Under the pieces are notes generated by a model. That model searched no databases. It was given only the letters and a program-made list of their open reading frames with translations, and was not told where the DNA came from. Positions 42,401 through 53,106 of a stretch of 64,000 bases of DNA are shown here, piece after piece. A program made the position numbers and the translations under genes. Position 1 is the first letter of the stretch. Each line of letters begins with the position of its first letter. The DNA is from Prosopocoilus inquinatus (taxonomy: Eukaryota > Arthropoda > Insecta > Coleoptera > Lucanidae), in the NCBI GenBank assembly GCA_036172665.1, contig CM069875.1, positions 15,531,806 to 15,595,805 on the forward strand, given 5' to 3'.

Positions 42401-42491
42401 GGAGTCCATCCAAACGTCAAATAACATGATAGATGAGTAAGGATCGATTAGATACATCACAGGAACAACGCTAATGCGTGTTGTTTCGTTT
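39425..42491 (+). repeat. Long-range duplicated block, distal copy
   Basis: This is the counterpart of 1690-4756 at 37735 bp. It carries CACCTCAGAG (about 40601) and GTGTTTGTTCG (about 40691) exactly as in the 2832 block. A few private changes (GAAATGTCAAATAAC near 41070, AAATAAAACGATAG near 42270) show some divergence since copying. It ends where the following monomer changes to AAAATTATTTCC. Confidence 0.75.
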
Positions 42492-42908
42492 AAAATTATT
42501 TCCAGCTTCTGCTGCGTCCGAAAATTTCGTATCTCACATCAGAGTTACTGGAGTCCATCGAAACGTCAAATAACATGATAGATGAGTAAGGATCGATTAG
42601 ATACATCACAGGAACAACGCTAATGCGTGTTGTTTCATTTAAAACTATTTCCAGCTTCTGCTGCGTCCGAAAATTTCGTATCTCACATCAGAGATACTGG
42701 AGTCCATCCAAACGTCAAATAACATGATAGATGAGTAAGGATCGATTAGATACATCACAGGAACAACGCTAATACGTGTTGTTTCGTTTAAAACTATTTC
42801 CAGCTCCTGCTGCGTCCAAAAACTTCGTATCTCACATCAGAGTTACTAGAGTCCGTCGAAACGTCAAATAACATGATAGATGAGTAAGGATCGATTAGAT
42901 ACATCACA

Positions 42909-43967
42909 GAAACAACGCTAATGCGTGTTGTTTCATTTAAAACTATTTCCAGTTTCTGCTGCGTCCGAAAATTTCGTATCTCACATCAGAGTTACTGGAG
43001 TCCATCGAAACGCCAAATAACATGATAGATGAGTAAGGATCGATTAGATACATCACAGGAACAACTCTAATGCGTGTTGTTTCGTTTAAAACTATTTCCA
43101 GCTTCAGCTGCGTCCGAGAACTTCGTATCTCACTTCAGAGTTACTGGAGCCCATCCAAACGTCAAATAACATGATAGATGAGTAAGGATCGATTACATAC
43201 ATCACAGGAACAACGCTAATGAGTGTTGTTTCATTTAAAACTATTTCCAGCTTGTGCTGCGTCCGAAAATTTCGTATCTCACATCAGAGTTACTGGAGTC
43301 CATCGAAACGTCAAATAACATAGTAGATAAGTAAGGATCGATTAGATACATCACAGGAACAACGCTAATACGTGTTATTTCGTTTAAAACTATTTCCAGC
43401 ATCTGCTGCGTCCGAAAACGTCTTACCTCACATCAGACTTACTGGAGTCCATCCAAACGTCAAATAACATGTTAGATAAGTAAGGATCGTTTAGATACAT
43501 CACAGGAACAACGCTAATGCGTGTTGTTTCTTTTAAAACTATTTCCAGCTTCAGCTGCGTCCGAGAACTTCGTATCTCACTTCAGAGTTACTGGAGCCCA
43601 TCCAAACGTCAGATAACATGATAGATGAGTAAGGATCGATTACATACATCACAGGAACAACGCTAATGCGTGTTGTTTCATTTAAAACTATTTCCAGCTT
43701 GTGCTGCGTCCGAAAATTTCGTATCTCACATCAGAGTTACTGGAGTCCATCCAAACGTCAAATAACATGATAGATGAGTAAGGATCGATTAGATACATCA
43801 CAGGAACAACGCTAATACGTGTTGTTTCGTTTAAAACTATTTCCAGCTTCTGCTGCGTCCGAAAACGTCTTACCTCACATCAGACTTACTGGAGTCCATC
43901 CAAACGTCAAATAACATGTTAGATAATTAAGGATCGTTTAGATACATCACAGGAACAACGCTAATAC
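42909..43967 (+). repeat. 41-monomer shift block, second copy, at the array end
   Basis: This is the partner of 36800-37858. With its 40-monomer continuation to about 44133 it forms the last kilobase of the + array before the non-satellite insert. The array end was therefore copied from, or to, the interior of the array. Confidence 0.75.
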
Positions 43968-44108
43968 GTGTTGTTTCGTTGAAAACTATTTCCGGCTTCT
44001 GCTGCGTCCGAAATCTTTGTATCTCACATCAGAGTTACTGGAGTCCATCCAAACGTCAAATAACATGATAGATGAGTAAGGATCGATTAGATACATCACA
44101 GGAGCAAC

Positions 44109-44158
44109 GCTAATGCGTGTTGTTTCGTTTAAAACTATAATAACATGTTAGATAAGTA
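44109..44158 (+). repeat. Broken terminal monomer of the + array
   Basis: The last monomer jumps from AAAACTAT (ends about 44138) to AATAACATGTTAGATAAG, losing about 70 bp from TTCCAGC to CAAACGTC, and then stops at GATAAGTA (44158). The retained end has the subfamily C signature ATGTTAGATAAG. Deletion and insert are only 20 bp apart and may belong to one event. Confidence 0.85.
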
Positions 44159-44249
44159 GGACGCTGTGAAAAATTGAACAAATGCTCCTAGCGGAGCTAT
44201 CAACTGATAATGAAACGCTGAGCGCTTGTACAATTTTTGACAAAGCCTA
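44157..44249. other. Imperfect foldback at the left edge of the insert
   Basis: TAGGACGCTGTG at 44157 and its downstream bases to GCTC (44187) form an imperfect inverted repeat with GAGCGC (44220) through GCCTA (44249). By hand alignment about 24 of 31 positions pair, including an uninterrupted AAAAATTG/CAATTTTT core. The loop is about 32 bases and continues weakly paired (AGCG/CGCT). The TAGG and CCTA ends resemble the ends of a small non-autonomous element inserted at TA, but a matching family cannot be named. Confidence 0.5.
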
Positions 44250-45600
44250 TTTAAAAATGATGCGATAATAAAAATAAGCATTTTATGTCGGTCACAAGAA
44301 AATAACCTTAATGTATCTAAATATAAATAAAACATAGCTGAATGTGATATTTTTCTAAAAACAGTTCGGTACTTATATAATGAACGCACTTGAGGGATCG
44401 ATGCGCAATCTGTACGTTGAACGTGCAACCAACTTGGAGCGCGCCGATGATTACAGATTCCTGTAATTCTGCAGGGACCTGTGATCTTTGATTGCTTGAA
44501 AGTTCGCGTTGGTCGTTTCAAGATGGCAGCACCACGACGCATTAAAAATTATTTTTATTTATCGCTATTTTAAATGTTTTACAAGTAAAGATAATACCAT
44601 GATGCCCCATAAATAACAATTACTGTATTTGCGCCAAGGCATTTTCGCTTATTCAACTTTTCTCTGAGAAAACACTTGTCTTACATAATATGCCTTGAGT
44701 TTCGTTCTCTTTTGAATTAAACAGGGCAGGAATAGTTGCTTTTCTCTTTTAAAACCGCCACAGGCGATGAGCGTGTAACATAATTTAAGCGTTAAAGCTC
44801 GTTTTCTGTGCGGAATTAATGTCTCTTTACGATGGTACTTTAAGGGTCGATATCTCGGGAAAGGGGCGAGCAGCTAGAGAGGAACGGGGCATGGTTTTGA
44901 ATGCGCCTCGTCGAGCTCTATACGGGTGAATTTTTTCGCGATTTTAGGAGAAAAGAAGTTTTTTCGCCCTTAAAAGTAGTAAGCCTATATACAGGATGTA
45001 ATCAAATTAGTTTCACATATTAATACCGCAAGTTCCTCATCATGTAAGAGAATTAATGCTGCAACTACCAAAAGTCTAGCTCAAAAATAAAAAAAAAATA
45101 CCTAGTGGAGGAGTACTGACTCTTTTGTTTGAGAACTTTTGGTCGGCCGTGCACAAAAACTACGTCATAAAATAAAATTCCAGCAAAATTCAAGATCAAT
45201 TGCCTGATCGCATTTTAAAAGCTTTATGGGAACACAATAAAATAGAATCACCGACCCATTAAAGACGACAGTTCAAATTGACAACCTCTCGGTTGTGGCC
45301 CGTGTGTGCATTATAATTAAAGCAGAACATTTTAAATCTGCTTGCATTGATCAGAATTAAATCTGTTTCATTAGATAATCGACAATAATTAGATATTCTT
45401 AGACATTCTTAAACATTTTGCGCAATAAAGAAATAACAATGTCGTTTACTGACGACCAGCAAATAAAGTACACGATGAATACGAATGAATTTTTTATTTT
45501 TACAGTTTTGGGAACAGAAAACTATTAACAATTACGTGAAAATTGATTAATTTAATAAGCAACGCGATGGATATTTATAATTCTTTTCCGTTATGGAACA
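44159..45600. other. 1.44-kb non-satellite insert inside a monomer
   Basis: This is AT-rich single-copy-looking sequence. Its flanks, GATAAGTA (44151-44158) and AGGATC (45601), join to give the normal monomer sequence GATAAGTAAGGATC with no base lost or gained. The contents I can describe are the edge foldback (44157-44249), an 8-bp inverted repeat CAAGGCAT/ATGCCTTG (44635, 44690), a GC-richer CpG-bearing patch at about 44848-44945, a run of ten A (45089-45098) and a short hairpin ACAACC-TCTC-GGTTGT (45281-45296). I see no terminal inverted repeats joining the two ends and no transposase or reverse transcriptase reading frame. Any target duplication would be at most 1-3 bp. It could be a mobile-element remnant or a genomic fragment captured in the satellite; I do not recognise it. 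Confidence 0.8.
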
Positions 45601-45836
45601 AGGATCAATTAGATACATCACAGGAACAACGCTAATGCGTGTTGTTTCATTTAAAACTATTTCCAGCTTCTGCTGCGGCGAGAACTTCGTATCTCACATC
45701 ACAGATACTAGAGTCCATCGAAACGTCAAATAACATGATAGATGAGTAAAGATCGATTAGATACATCACAGGAACAACGTTAATACGTGTTTTTTCGTTC
45801 AAAACTTTTTTCCACATCTGCTGCGTCCGAGAACTT
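45601..45836 (+). repeat. Satellite stub, + orientation, between insert and inversion
   Basis: About 1.6 monomers continue the + array after the insert. They are more degraded than interior units: GGATCAATTAG instead of GGATCGATTAG, GCTGCGGCGAGAAC, ATCACAGATAC, GAGTAAAGATCG, AACGTTAATACG, GTTTTTTCGTTC and ACTTTTTTCCACATC. Higher divergence at array edges is expected because unequal exchange homogenises interiors more than edges. Confidence 0.9.
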
Positions 45837-45858
45837 ATCTGGAAATAGTCTTAAACGA
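45817..45858. other. Satellite orientation switch (inversion junction)
   Basis: The + orientation text CTGCTGCGTCCGAGAACTT ends at 45836, and - orientation satellite starts at GGAAATAG (45841). The bases ATCT between them could belong to either side. TTTTTTCCA before and TGGAAATAG after the junction are arms of an inverted repeat around a loop of about 25 bp, and pairing can in principle extend through both arrays at monomer-level identity. The junction is a clean switch with no foreign DNA. Confidence 0.95.
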
Positions 45859-45886
45859 AACAACACGCATTAACGTTGTTCCTGTG

Positions 45887-47969
45887 ATGTATCTAATCGA
45901 TCCTTACTCATCTATCATGTTATTTAGCGTTTCGATGGACTCCAGTAACTTTGATGTGAGATACGAAGTTTTTGGACGCAGCAGGAGCTGGAAATAGTTT
46001 TAAACGAAGCAACACGTATTAGCGTTGTTCCTGTGATGTATCTAATCGATCCTTACTCATCTATCATGTTATTTGACGTTTCGATGGACTCTAGTAAGTC
46101 TGAGGTGAGATACAAAGTTTTTGGACGCAGCAGGAGCTAGAAATAGTTTCAAGCGAAACAACACGTATTAGCTTTGTTCCTGTGATGTATCTAATCGATC
46201 CTTACTCATCTATCATGTTATTTGACGTTTGGATGGACTCCAGTAACTCTGATGTGAGATACAAAGTTCTCGGACGCAGCAGAAGCTGGAAATAGTTTTA
46301 AACGAAACAACACGTATTAGCGTTGTTCCTGTGCTGTATCTAATCGATCCTTACTTATCTACTATGTTATTTGACGTTTCGATGGACTCCAGTAACTCTG
46401 ATGTGAGATACGAAATTATCGGACGCAGCAGAAGCTATAAATAGTTTTAAATGAAACAACACGCATTAGCGTTGTTCCTGTGATGTATGTAATCGATCCT
46501 TACTCATCTATCATGTTATTTGACGTTTGGATGGGCTCCAGTAACTCTGAAGTGAGATACGAAGTTCTCGGACGCAGCTGAAGCTGGAAATAGTTTTAAA
46601 CGAAACAACACGCATTAGCGTTGTTCCTGTGATGTATCTAATCGATCCTTACTCATCTATCATGTTATTTTACGTTTGGATGGACTCCAGTAACTCTGAT
46701 GTGAGATAAAAAGTTCTGGGACGCAGCAGAAGCTGGAAATAGTTTTGAACGAAACAACACGTATTAGCGTTGTTCCTGTGATGTATCTAATCGATCCTTA
46801 CTTATCGATCATGTTATTTGACGTTTGGATGGACTCCAGTAACCCTGATGTGAGATACGAAGTTCTCGGACGCAGCAGAAGCCGGAAATAGTTTTAAACG
46901 AAACAACACGCATTAGCGTTGTTCCTGTGATGTATCTAATCGATCCTTACTCATCTATCATGTTATTTGGCGTTTCGATGGACTCCAGTAACTTTGATAT
47001 GAGATACGAAGTTCTCGGACGCAGCTGAAGCTAGAAATAGTTTTAAACAAAACAACACGTATTAGCGTTGTTCCTGTGATGTATCTAATCGATCCTTACT
47101 CATCTATCATGTTATTTGGCGTTTCGATGGACTCCAGTAGCTCTGATGTGAGATACGTTTTCGGACGCAGAAGAAGCTGGAAATAGTTTTAAATGAAACA
47201 ACACGTATTAGCGTTGTTCCTGTGATGTATCTAATCGATCCTTACTCATCTATCATGTTATTTGGCGTTTCGATGGACTCCAGTAACTCTGATGTGAGAT
47301 ACGACGTTTTCGGACGCAGCAGAAGCTGGAAATAGTTTTAAATGAAACAACACGCATTAGCGTTGTTCCTGTGATGTATCTAATCGATCCTTACTCATCT
47401 ATCATGTTATTTGACGTTTGAATGGACTCCAGTAACTCTCATGTGAGATACAAAGTTCTCGGACGCAGCAGAAGCTGGAAATAGTTTTGAACGAAACAAC
47501 ACGTATTCGTCTTGTTCCTGTGATGTATCTAATCGATCCTTACTTATCTATCATGTTATTTGACGTTTGGATGGACTCCAGTATCTCTGATGTGAGAGAC
47601 GAAATTTTCGGACGCAGCAGAAGCTGGAAATAGTTTTAAACGAAACAACACGCATTACCGTTTTTTCTGTGATGTATCTAATCGATCCTTACTCATCTAT
47701 CATGTTATTTGGCGTTTCGATGGACTCCAGTAACTTTGATGTGAGATACGAAGTTCTCGGACGCAGCTGAAGCTGGAAATAGTTTTAAAGGAAACAACAC
47801 GTATTAGCGTTGTTCCTGTGATGTATCTAATCGATCCTTACTCATCTATCATGTTATTTGGTGTTTCGATGGACTCCAGTAGCTCTGATGTGAGATACGA
47901 CGTTTTCGGACGCAGCAGAAGCTGGAAATAGTTTTAAACGAAACAACACGCATTAGCGTTGTTCCTGTG
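45887..47969 (-). repeat. 2083-bp tandem duplication in the - arm, copy 1
   Basis: This block of 14 monomers minus 3 bp is repeated immediately downstream. Tags include TTATTTAGCGTTTCG (45920 and 48003), AGAAGCTATAAATAG, the unit with TTATTTTACG, GAAGCCGGAAATAG and the 3-bp deletion near 47152. It starts within 50 bp of the inversion junction. Confidence 0.9.
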
Positions 47970-50068
47970 ATGTATCTAATCGATCCTTACTCATCTATCA
48001 TGTTATTTAGCGTTTCGATGGACTCCAGTAACTTTGATGTGAGATACGAAGTTTTTGGACGCAGCAGGAGCTGGAAATAGTTTTAAACGAAGCAACACGT
48101 ATTAGCGTTGTTCCTGTGATGTATCTAATCGATCCTTACTCATCTATCATGTTATTTGACGTTTCGATGGACTCTAGTAAGTCTGAGGTGAGATACAAAG
48201 TTTTTGGACGCAGCAGGAGCTAGAAATAGTTTTAAGCGAAACAACACGTATTAGCTTTGTTCCTGTGATGTATCTAATCGATCCTTACTCATCTATCATG
48301 TTATTTGACGTTTGGATGGACTCCAGTAACTCTGATGTGAGATACAAAGTTCTCGGACGCAGCAGAAGCTGGAAATAGTTTTAAACGAAACAACACGTAT
48401 TAGCGTTGTTCCTGTGCTGTATCTAATCGATCCTTACTTATCTACTATGTTATTTGACGTTTCGATGGACTCCAGTAACTCTGATGTGAGATACGAAATT
48501 ATCGGACGCAGCAGAAGCTATAAATAGTTTTAAATGAAACAACACGCATTAGCGTTGTTCCTGTGATGTATGTAATCGATCCTTACTCATCTATCATGTT
48601 ATTTGACGTTTGGATGGGCTCCAGTAACTCTGAAGTGAGATACGAAGTTCTCGGACGCAGCTGAAGCTGGAAATAGTTTTAAACGAAACAACACGCATTA
48701 GCGTTGTTCCTGTGATGTATCTAATCGATCCTTACTCATCTATCATGTTATTTTACGTTTGGATGGACTCCAGTAACTCTGATGTGAGATAAAAAGTTCT
48801 GGGACGCAGCAGAAGCTGGAAATAGTTTTGAACGAAACAACACGTATTAGCGTTGTTCCTGTGATGTATCTAATCGATCCTTACTTATCGATCATGTTAT
48901 TTGACGTTTGGATGGACTCCAGTAACCCTGATGTGAGATACGAAGTTCTCGGACGCAGCAGAAGCCGGAAATAGTTTTAAACGAAACAACACGCATTAGC
49001 GTTGTTCCTGTGATGTATCTAATCGATCCTTACTCATCTATCATGTTATTTGGCGTTTCGATGGACTCCAGTAACTTTGATATGAGATACGAAGTTCTCG
49101 GACGCAGCTGAAGCTAGAAATAGTTTTAAACAAAACAACACGTATTAGCGTTGTTCCTGTGATGTATCTAATCGATCCTTACTCATCTATCATGTTATTT
49201 GGCGTTTCGATGGACTCCAGTAGCTCTGATGTGAGATACGTTTTCGGACGCAGAAGAAGCTGGAAATAGTTTTAAATGAAACAACACGTATTAGCGTTGT
49301 TCCTGTGATGTATCTAATCGATCCTTACTCATCTATCATGTTATTTGGCGTTTCGATGGACTCCAGTAACTCTGATGTGAGATACGACGTTTTCGGACGC
49401 AGCAGAAGCTGGAAATAGTTTTAAATGAAACAACACGCATTAGCGTTGTTCCTGTGATGTATCTAATCGATCCTTACTCATCTATCATGTTATTTGACGT
49501 TTGAATGGACTCCAGTAACTCTCATGTGAGATACAAAGTTCTCGGACGCAGCAGAAGCTGGAAATAGTTTTGAACGAAACAACACGTATTCGTCTTGTTC
49601 CTGTGATGTATCTAATCGATCCTTACTTATCTATAATGTTATTTGACGTTTGGATGGACTCCAGTATCTCTGATGTGAGAGACGAAATTTTCGGACGCAG
49701 CAGAAGCTGGAAATAGTTTTAAACGAAACAACACGCATTACCGTTTTTTCTGTGATGTATCTAATCGATCCTTACTCATCTATCATGTTATTTGGCGTTT
49801 CGATGGACTCCAGTAACTTTGATGTGAGATACGAAGTTCTCGGACGCAGCTGAAGCTGGAAATAGTTTTAAAGGAAACAACACGTATTAGCGTTGTTCCT
49901 GTGATGTATCTAATCGATCCTTACTCATCTATCATGTTATTTGGCGTTTCGATGGACTCCAGTAGCTCTGATGTGAGATACGACGTTTTCGGACGCAGCA
50001 GAAGCTGGAAATAGTTTTAAACGAAACAACACGCATTAGCGTTGTTCCTGTGATGTATCTAATCGATA
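47970..50068 (-). repeat. 2083-bp tandem duplication in the - arm, copy 2
   Basis: This is the partner of 45887-47969. I noticed only two differences: TATAATG near 49634 where copy 1 has TATCATG, and GGCGTTTCG where copy 1 has GGTGTTTCG (47860). It ends at about 50068, where CGATACTTAC replaces CGATCCTTAC. Confidence 0.9.
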
Positions 50069-50580
50069 CTTACTCATCTATCATGTTATTTGACGTTTGG
50101 ATGGACTCCAGTAAGTCTGATGTGAGATACAAACTTTTTGGACGCAGCAGGAGCTAGAAATAGTTTTTTCAACGAAACAGCACGTATTAGCGTTGTTCCT
50201 GTGCTGTATCTAATCGATCCTTACTCATCTATCATCTTATTTGGCGTTTCGATGGACTCCAGTAGCTCTGATGTGAGATACGACGTTTTCGGACGCAGCA
50301 GAAACTGGAAATAGTTTTAAACGAAACAACACGCATTAGCGTTGTTCCCGTGATGTATCTAATCGATACTTACTCATCTATCATGTTATTTGACGTTTCG
50401 ATGGACTCCAGTAACTCTAATGTGAGAAACGAAATTTTCGGACGCAGCAGAAGCTGGAAATAGTTTTAAACGAAACAACACGCATTAGCGTTGTTCCTGT
50501 GATGTATCTAATCGATCCTTACTCATCTATCATGTTATTTGACGTTTGGATGGACTCCAGTAAGTCTGATGTGAGATACA

Positions 50581-53106
50581 AAGTTTTTGGACGCAGCAGG
50601 AGCTGGAAATAGTTTTAAACGAAACAACACGTATTAGCGTTGTTCCTGTGCGGTATCTAATCGATCCTTACTTATCTATCATGTTATTTGACGTTTCGAT
50701 GCACTCCAGTAACTCTGATGTGAGATACGACGTTTTCGGACGCAGCAGAAGCTGGAAATAGTTTTAAACGAAACAACACGTATTAGCGTTGTTCCTGGGA
50801 TGTATCTAATCGATCCTTACTCATCTAACATGTTATTTGGAGTTTGGATGGACTCCAGTAAGTCTGATGTGAGATACAAAGTTTTTGGACGCAGCAGGAG
50901 CTGGAAATAGTTTTAAACGAAACAACACGTATTAGCGTTGTTCCTGTGCTGTATCTAATCGATCCTTACTCATCTATCATGTTATTTGGCGTTTCGATGG
51001 ACTCCAGTAACTTTGATGTGAGATACGAAGTTCTCGGACGCAGCTGAAGCTGGAAATAGTTTTAAATGAAACAACACCTATTAGCGTTGTTCCTGTGATG
51101 TATCTAATCGATCCTTACTCATCTATCATGTTATTTGGCGTTTCGATAGACTCCAGTAGCTCTGATGTGAGATACGAAGTTTTTGGACGCAGCAGGAGCT
51201 GGAAATAGTTTTAAACGAAACAACACGTATTAGCGTTGTTCCTGTGATGTATCTAATCGATCCTTACTCATCTATCATGTTATTTGACGTTTGGATGGAC
51301 TCCAGTATCTCTGATGTGAGATACGAAATTTTCGGACGCAGCAGAAGCTGGAAATAGTTTTCAACGAAACAACACGCATTAGCGTTGTTCCTGTGATGTA
51401 TCTAAATAACCCTTACTTATCTAACATGTTATTTGACGTTTGGATGGACTCCAGTAAGTCTGATGTGAGATACAAAGTTTTTGGACGCAGCAGGAGCTGG
51501 AAATAGTTTTAAACGAAACAACACGTATTAGCGTTATTCCTGTGCTGTATCTAATCGATGCTTACTTATCTATCATGTTATTTGACGTTTCGATGCACTC
51601 CAGTAACTCTGATGTGAGATACGACGTTTTCGGACGCAGCAGAAGCTGGAAATAGTTTTAAACGAAACAACACGTATTAGCGTTGTTCCTGTGATGTATC
51701 TAAACGATCCTTACTCATCTATCATGTTATTTGACGTTTGGATGGACTCCAGTAACTCTGATGTGAGATACAAAGTTTTCGGACGCAGCAGAAGCTGGAA
51801 ATAGTTTAGAACGAAAAAACACGTACTAGCGTTGTTCCTGTGATGTATCTAATCGATCCTTACTCATCTATCATGTTATTTGGCGTTTCGATGGACTCCA
51901 GTAGCTCTGATGTGAGATACGTTTTCGGACGCAGCAGAAGCTGGAAATAGTTTTAAACGAAACAACACGCATTAGCGTTGTTCCTGTGATGTATCTAATC
52001 GATACTTACTCATCTATCATGTTATTTGACGTTTCGATGGACTCCAGTAACTCTAATGTGAGATACGAAATTTTAGGACGCAGCAGCAGCTGGAAATAGT
52101 TTTAAACGAAACAACACATATTAGCGTTGTTCCTGTGATGTAACTAATCGATCCTTACTCACCTATCATGTTATTTGACGTTTCGATAGACTCTAGTAAC
52201 TCTGATGTGAGATACGAAGTTTTTGGACGCAGCAGGAGCTAGAAATAGTTTTAAACGAAACAACACGTATTAGCGTTGTTCCTGTGATGTATCTAATCGA
52301 TCCTTACTCATCTATCATGTTATTTTACGTTTGGATGGACTCCAGTAACTCTGATGTGAGATACAAAGTTTTTGGACGCAGCAGGAGCTGGAAATAGTTT
52401 TAAACGAAACAACACGTATTAGCGTTGTTCCTGTGATGTATCTAATCGATCCTTACTCATCTATCATGTTATTTGACGTTTGGATGTACTCCAGTATCTC
52501 TGATGTGAGATACGAAATCTTCGGACGCAGCATAAGCTGGAAATAGTTTTAAGCGAAACAACACGCATTAGCGTTGTTCCTGTGATGTATCTAATCGATC
52601 CTTACTCATCTATCATGTTATTTGGCGTTTCGATGGACTCCAGTAACTTTGATGTGAGATACGAAGTTCTCGGACGCAGCTGAAGCTGGAAATAGTTTTA
52701 AATGAAACAACACGTATTAGCGTTGTTCCTGTGATGTATCTAATCGATCCTTACTCATCTATCATGTTATTTGGCGTTTCGATGGACTCCAGTAACTCTG
52801 ATGTGAGATACGACGTTTTCGGACGCAGCAGAAGCTGGAAATAGTTTTAAATGAAACAACACGCATTAGCGTTGTTCCTGTGATGTATCTAATCGATCCT
52901 TACTCATCTATCATGTTATTTGACGTTTGAATGGACTCCAGTAACTCTCATGTGAGATACAAAGTTCTCGGACGCAGCAGAAGCTGGAAATAGTTTTGAA
53001 CGAAACAACACGTATTCGTCTTGTTCCTGTGATGTATCTAATCGATCCTTACTTATCTATCATGTTATTTGACGTTTGGATGGACTCCAGTATCTCTGAT
53101 GTGAGA
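50581..53106 (-). repeat. 60-monomer shift block in the - arm, first copy (about 2.5 kb)
   Basis: This matches about 59517-62042 at an offset of 8936 bp (60 x 149 minus 4 bp explained by small deletions). Tags are CTGTGCGGTATC, TTCCTGGGATG, GAAAAAACACGTACTAG, the GATACGTTTTCGG deletion, CAACACATATTAG, GGATGTACTCC and CGTATTCGTCTTG. Less than the full 60-monomer span is alike, so the block has since been rearranged. Confidence 0.8.

Larger units (their letters stand above)
1..44158 (+). repeat. 149-bp satellite array, + orientation (about 297 monomers)
   Basis: This is a continuous head-to-tail tandem array whose monomer begins AGCTTCTGCTGCGTCC and ends AAACTATTTCC. The spacing between monomer starts is 149 bp (1, 150, 299, 448, 597, 746, 895 and onward). 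Monomers typically differ by a few to about 20 substitutions and very rarely in length. Because 149 is not a multiple of three, any reading frame shifts at every monomer and meets stop codons, so the array is non-coding. No transposon, gene or unrelated sequence interrupts these 44 kb. The array enters from outside the window at base 1 and ends at the non-satellite insert. Arrays of this kind are typical of centromeric or heterochromatic satellite DNA; that location is inferred, not shown. Confidence 0.98.

Noticed and set aside
1..44158. CRISPR array
   Set aside because: The 149-bp units abut without unique spacers, and variation is spread over the whole unit. This is a satellite, not repeats separated by spacers.
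44135..44542. 135-residue open frame on the - strand across the insert edge
   Set aside because: Its last residues are translated satellite, and it reads through the edge foldback. It shows no recognisable domain or family similarity. The length is within chance for AT-rich DNA, so I do not annotate a gene, though transcript evidence could change that.
45083..45100. Poly(A) run as the tail of a retrotransposed element
   Set aside because: The run is internal to the insert, about 500 bp from its right end, with no target duplication around it and no recognisable element upstream.
44159..45600. Insert as a DNA transposon with terminal inverted repeats
   Set aside because: The reverse complement of the right end (GTTCCATAACGG) does not resemble the left end (ACGCTGTGAAAA). 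Only a local foldback at the left edge is visible, and no transposase frame is present.
45960..45990. CENP-B-box-like motif TTCGATGGACTCCAG in - arm monomers
   Set aside because: It has TTCG and the central A in the right spacing, but the CGGG end is CCAG. Many monomers have TTTGGATGG instead. The match is too partial to claim.
46436..46443. TATAAATA box in the - arm (second copy at 48519-48526)
   Set aside because: It arises from substitutions in one monomer type (GCTATAAATAG for GCTGGAAATAG), and the second copy is the 2083-bp duplication. No gene follows.
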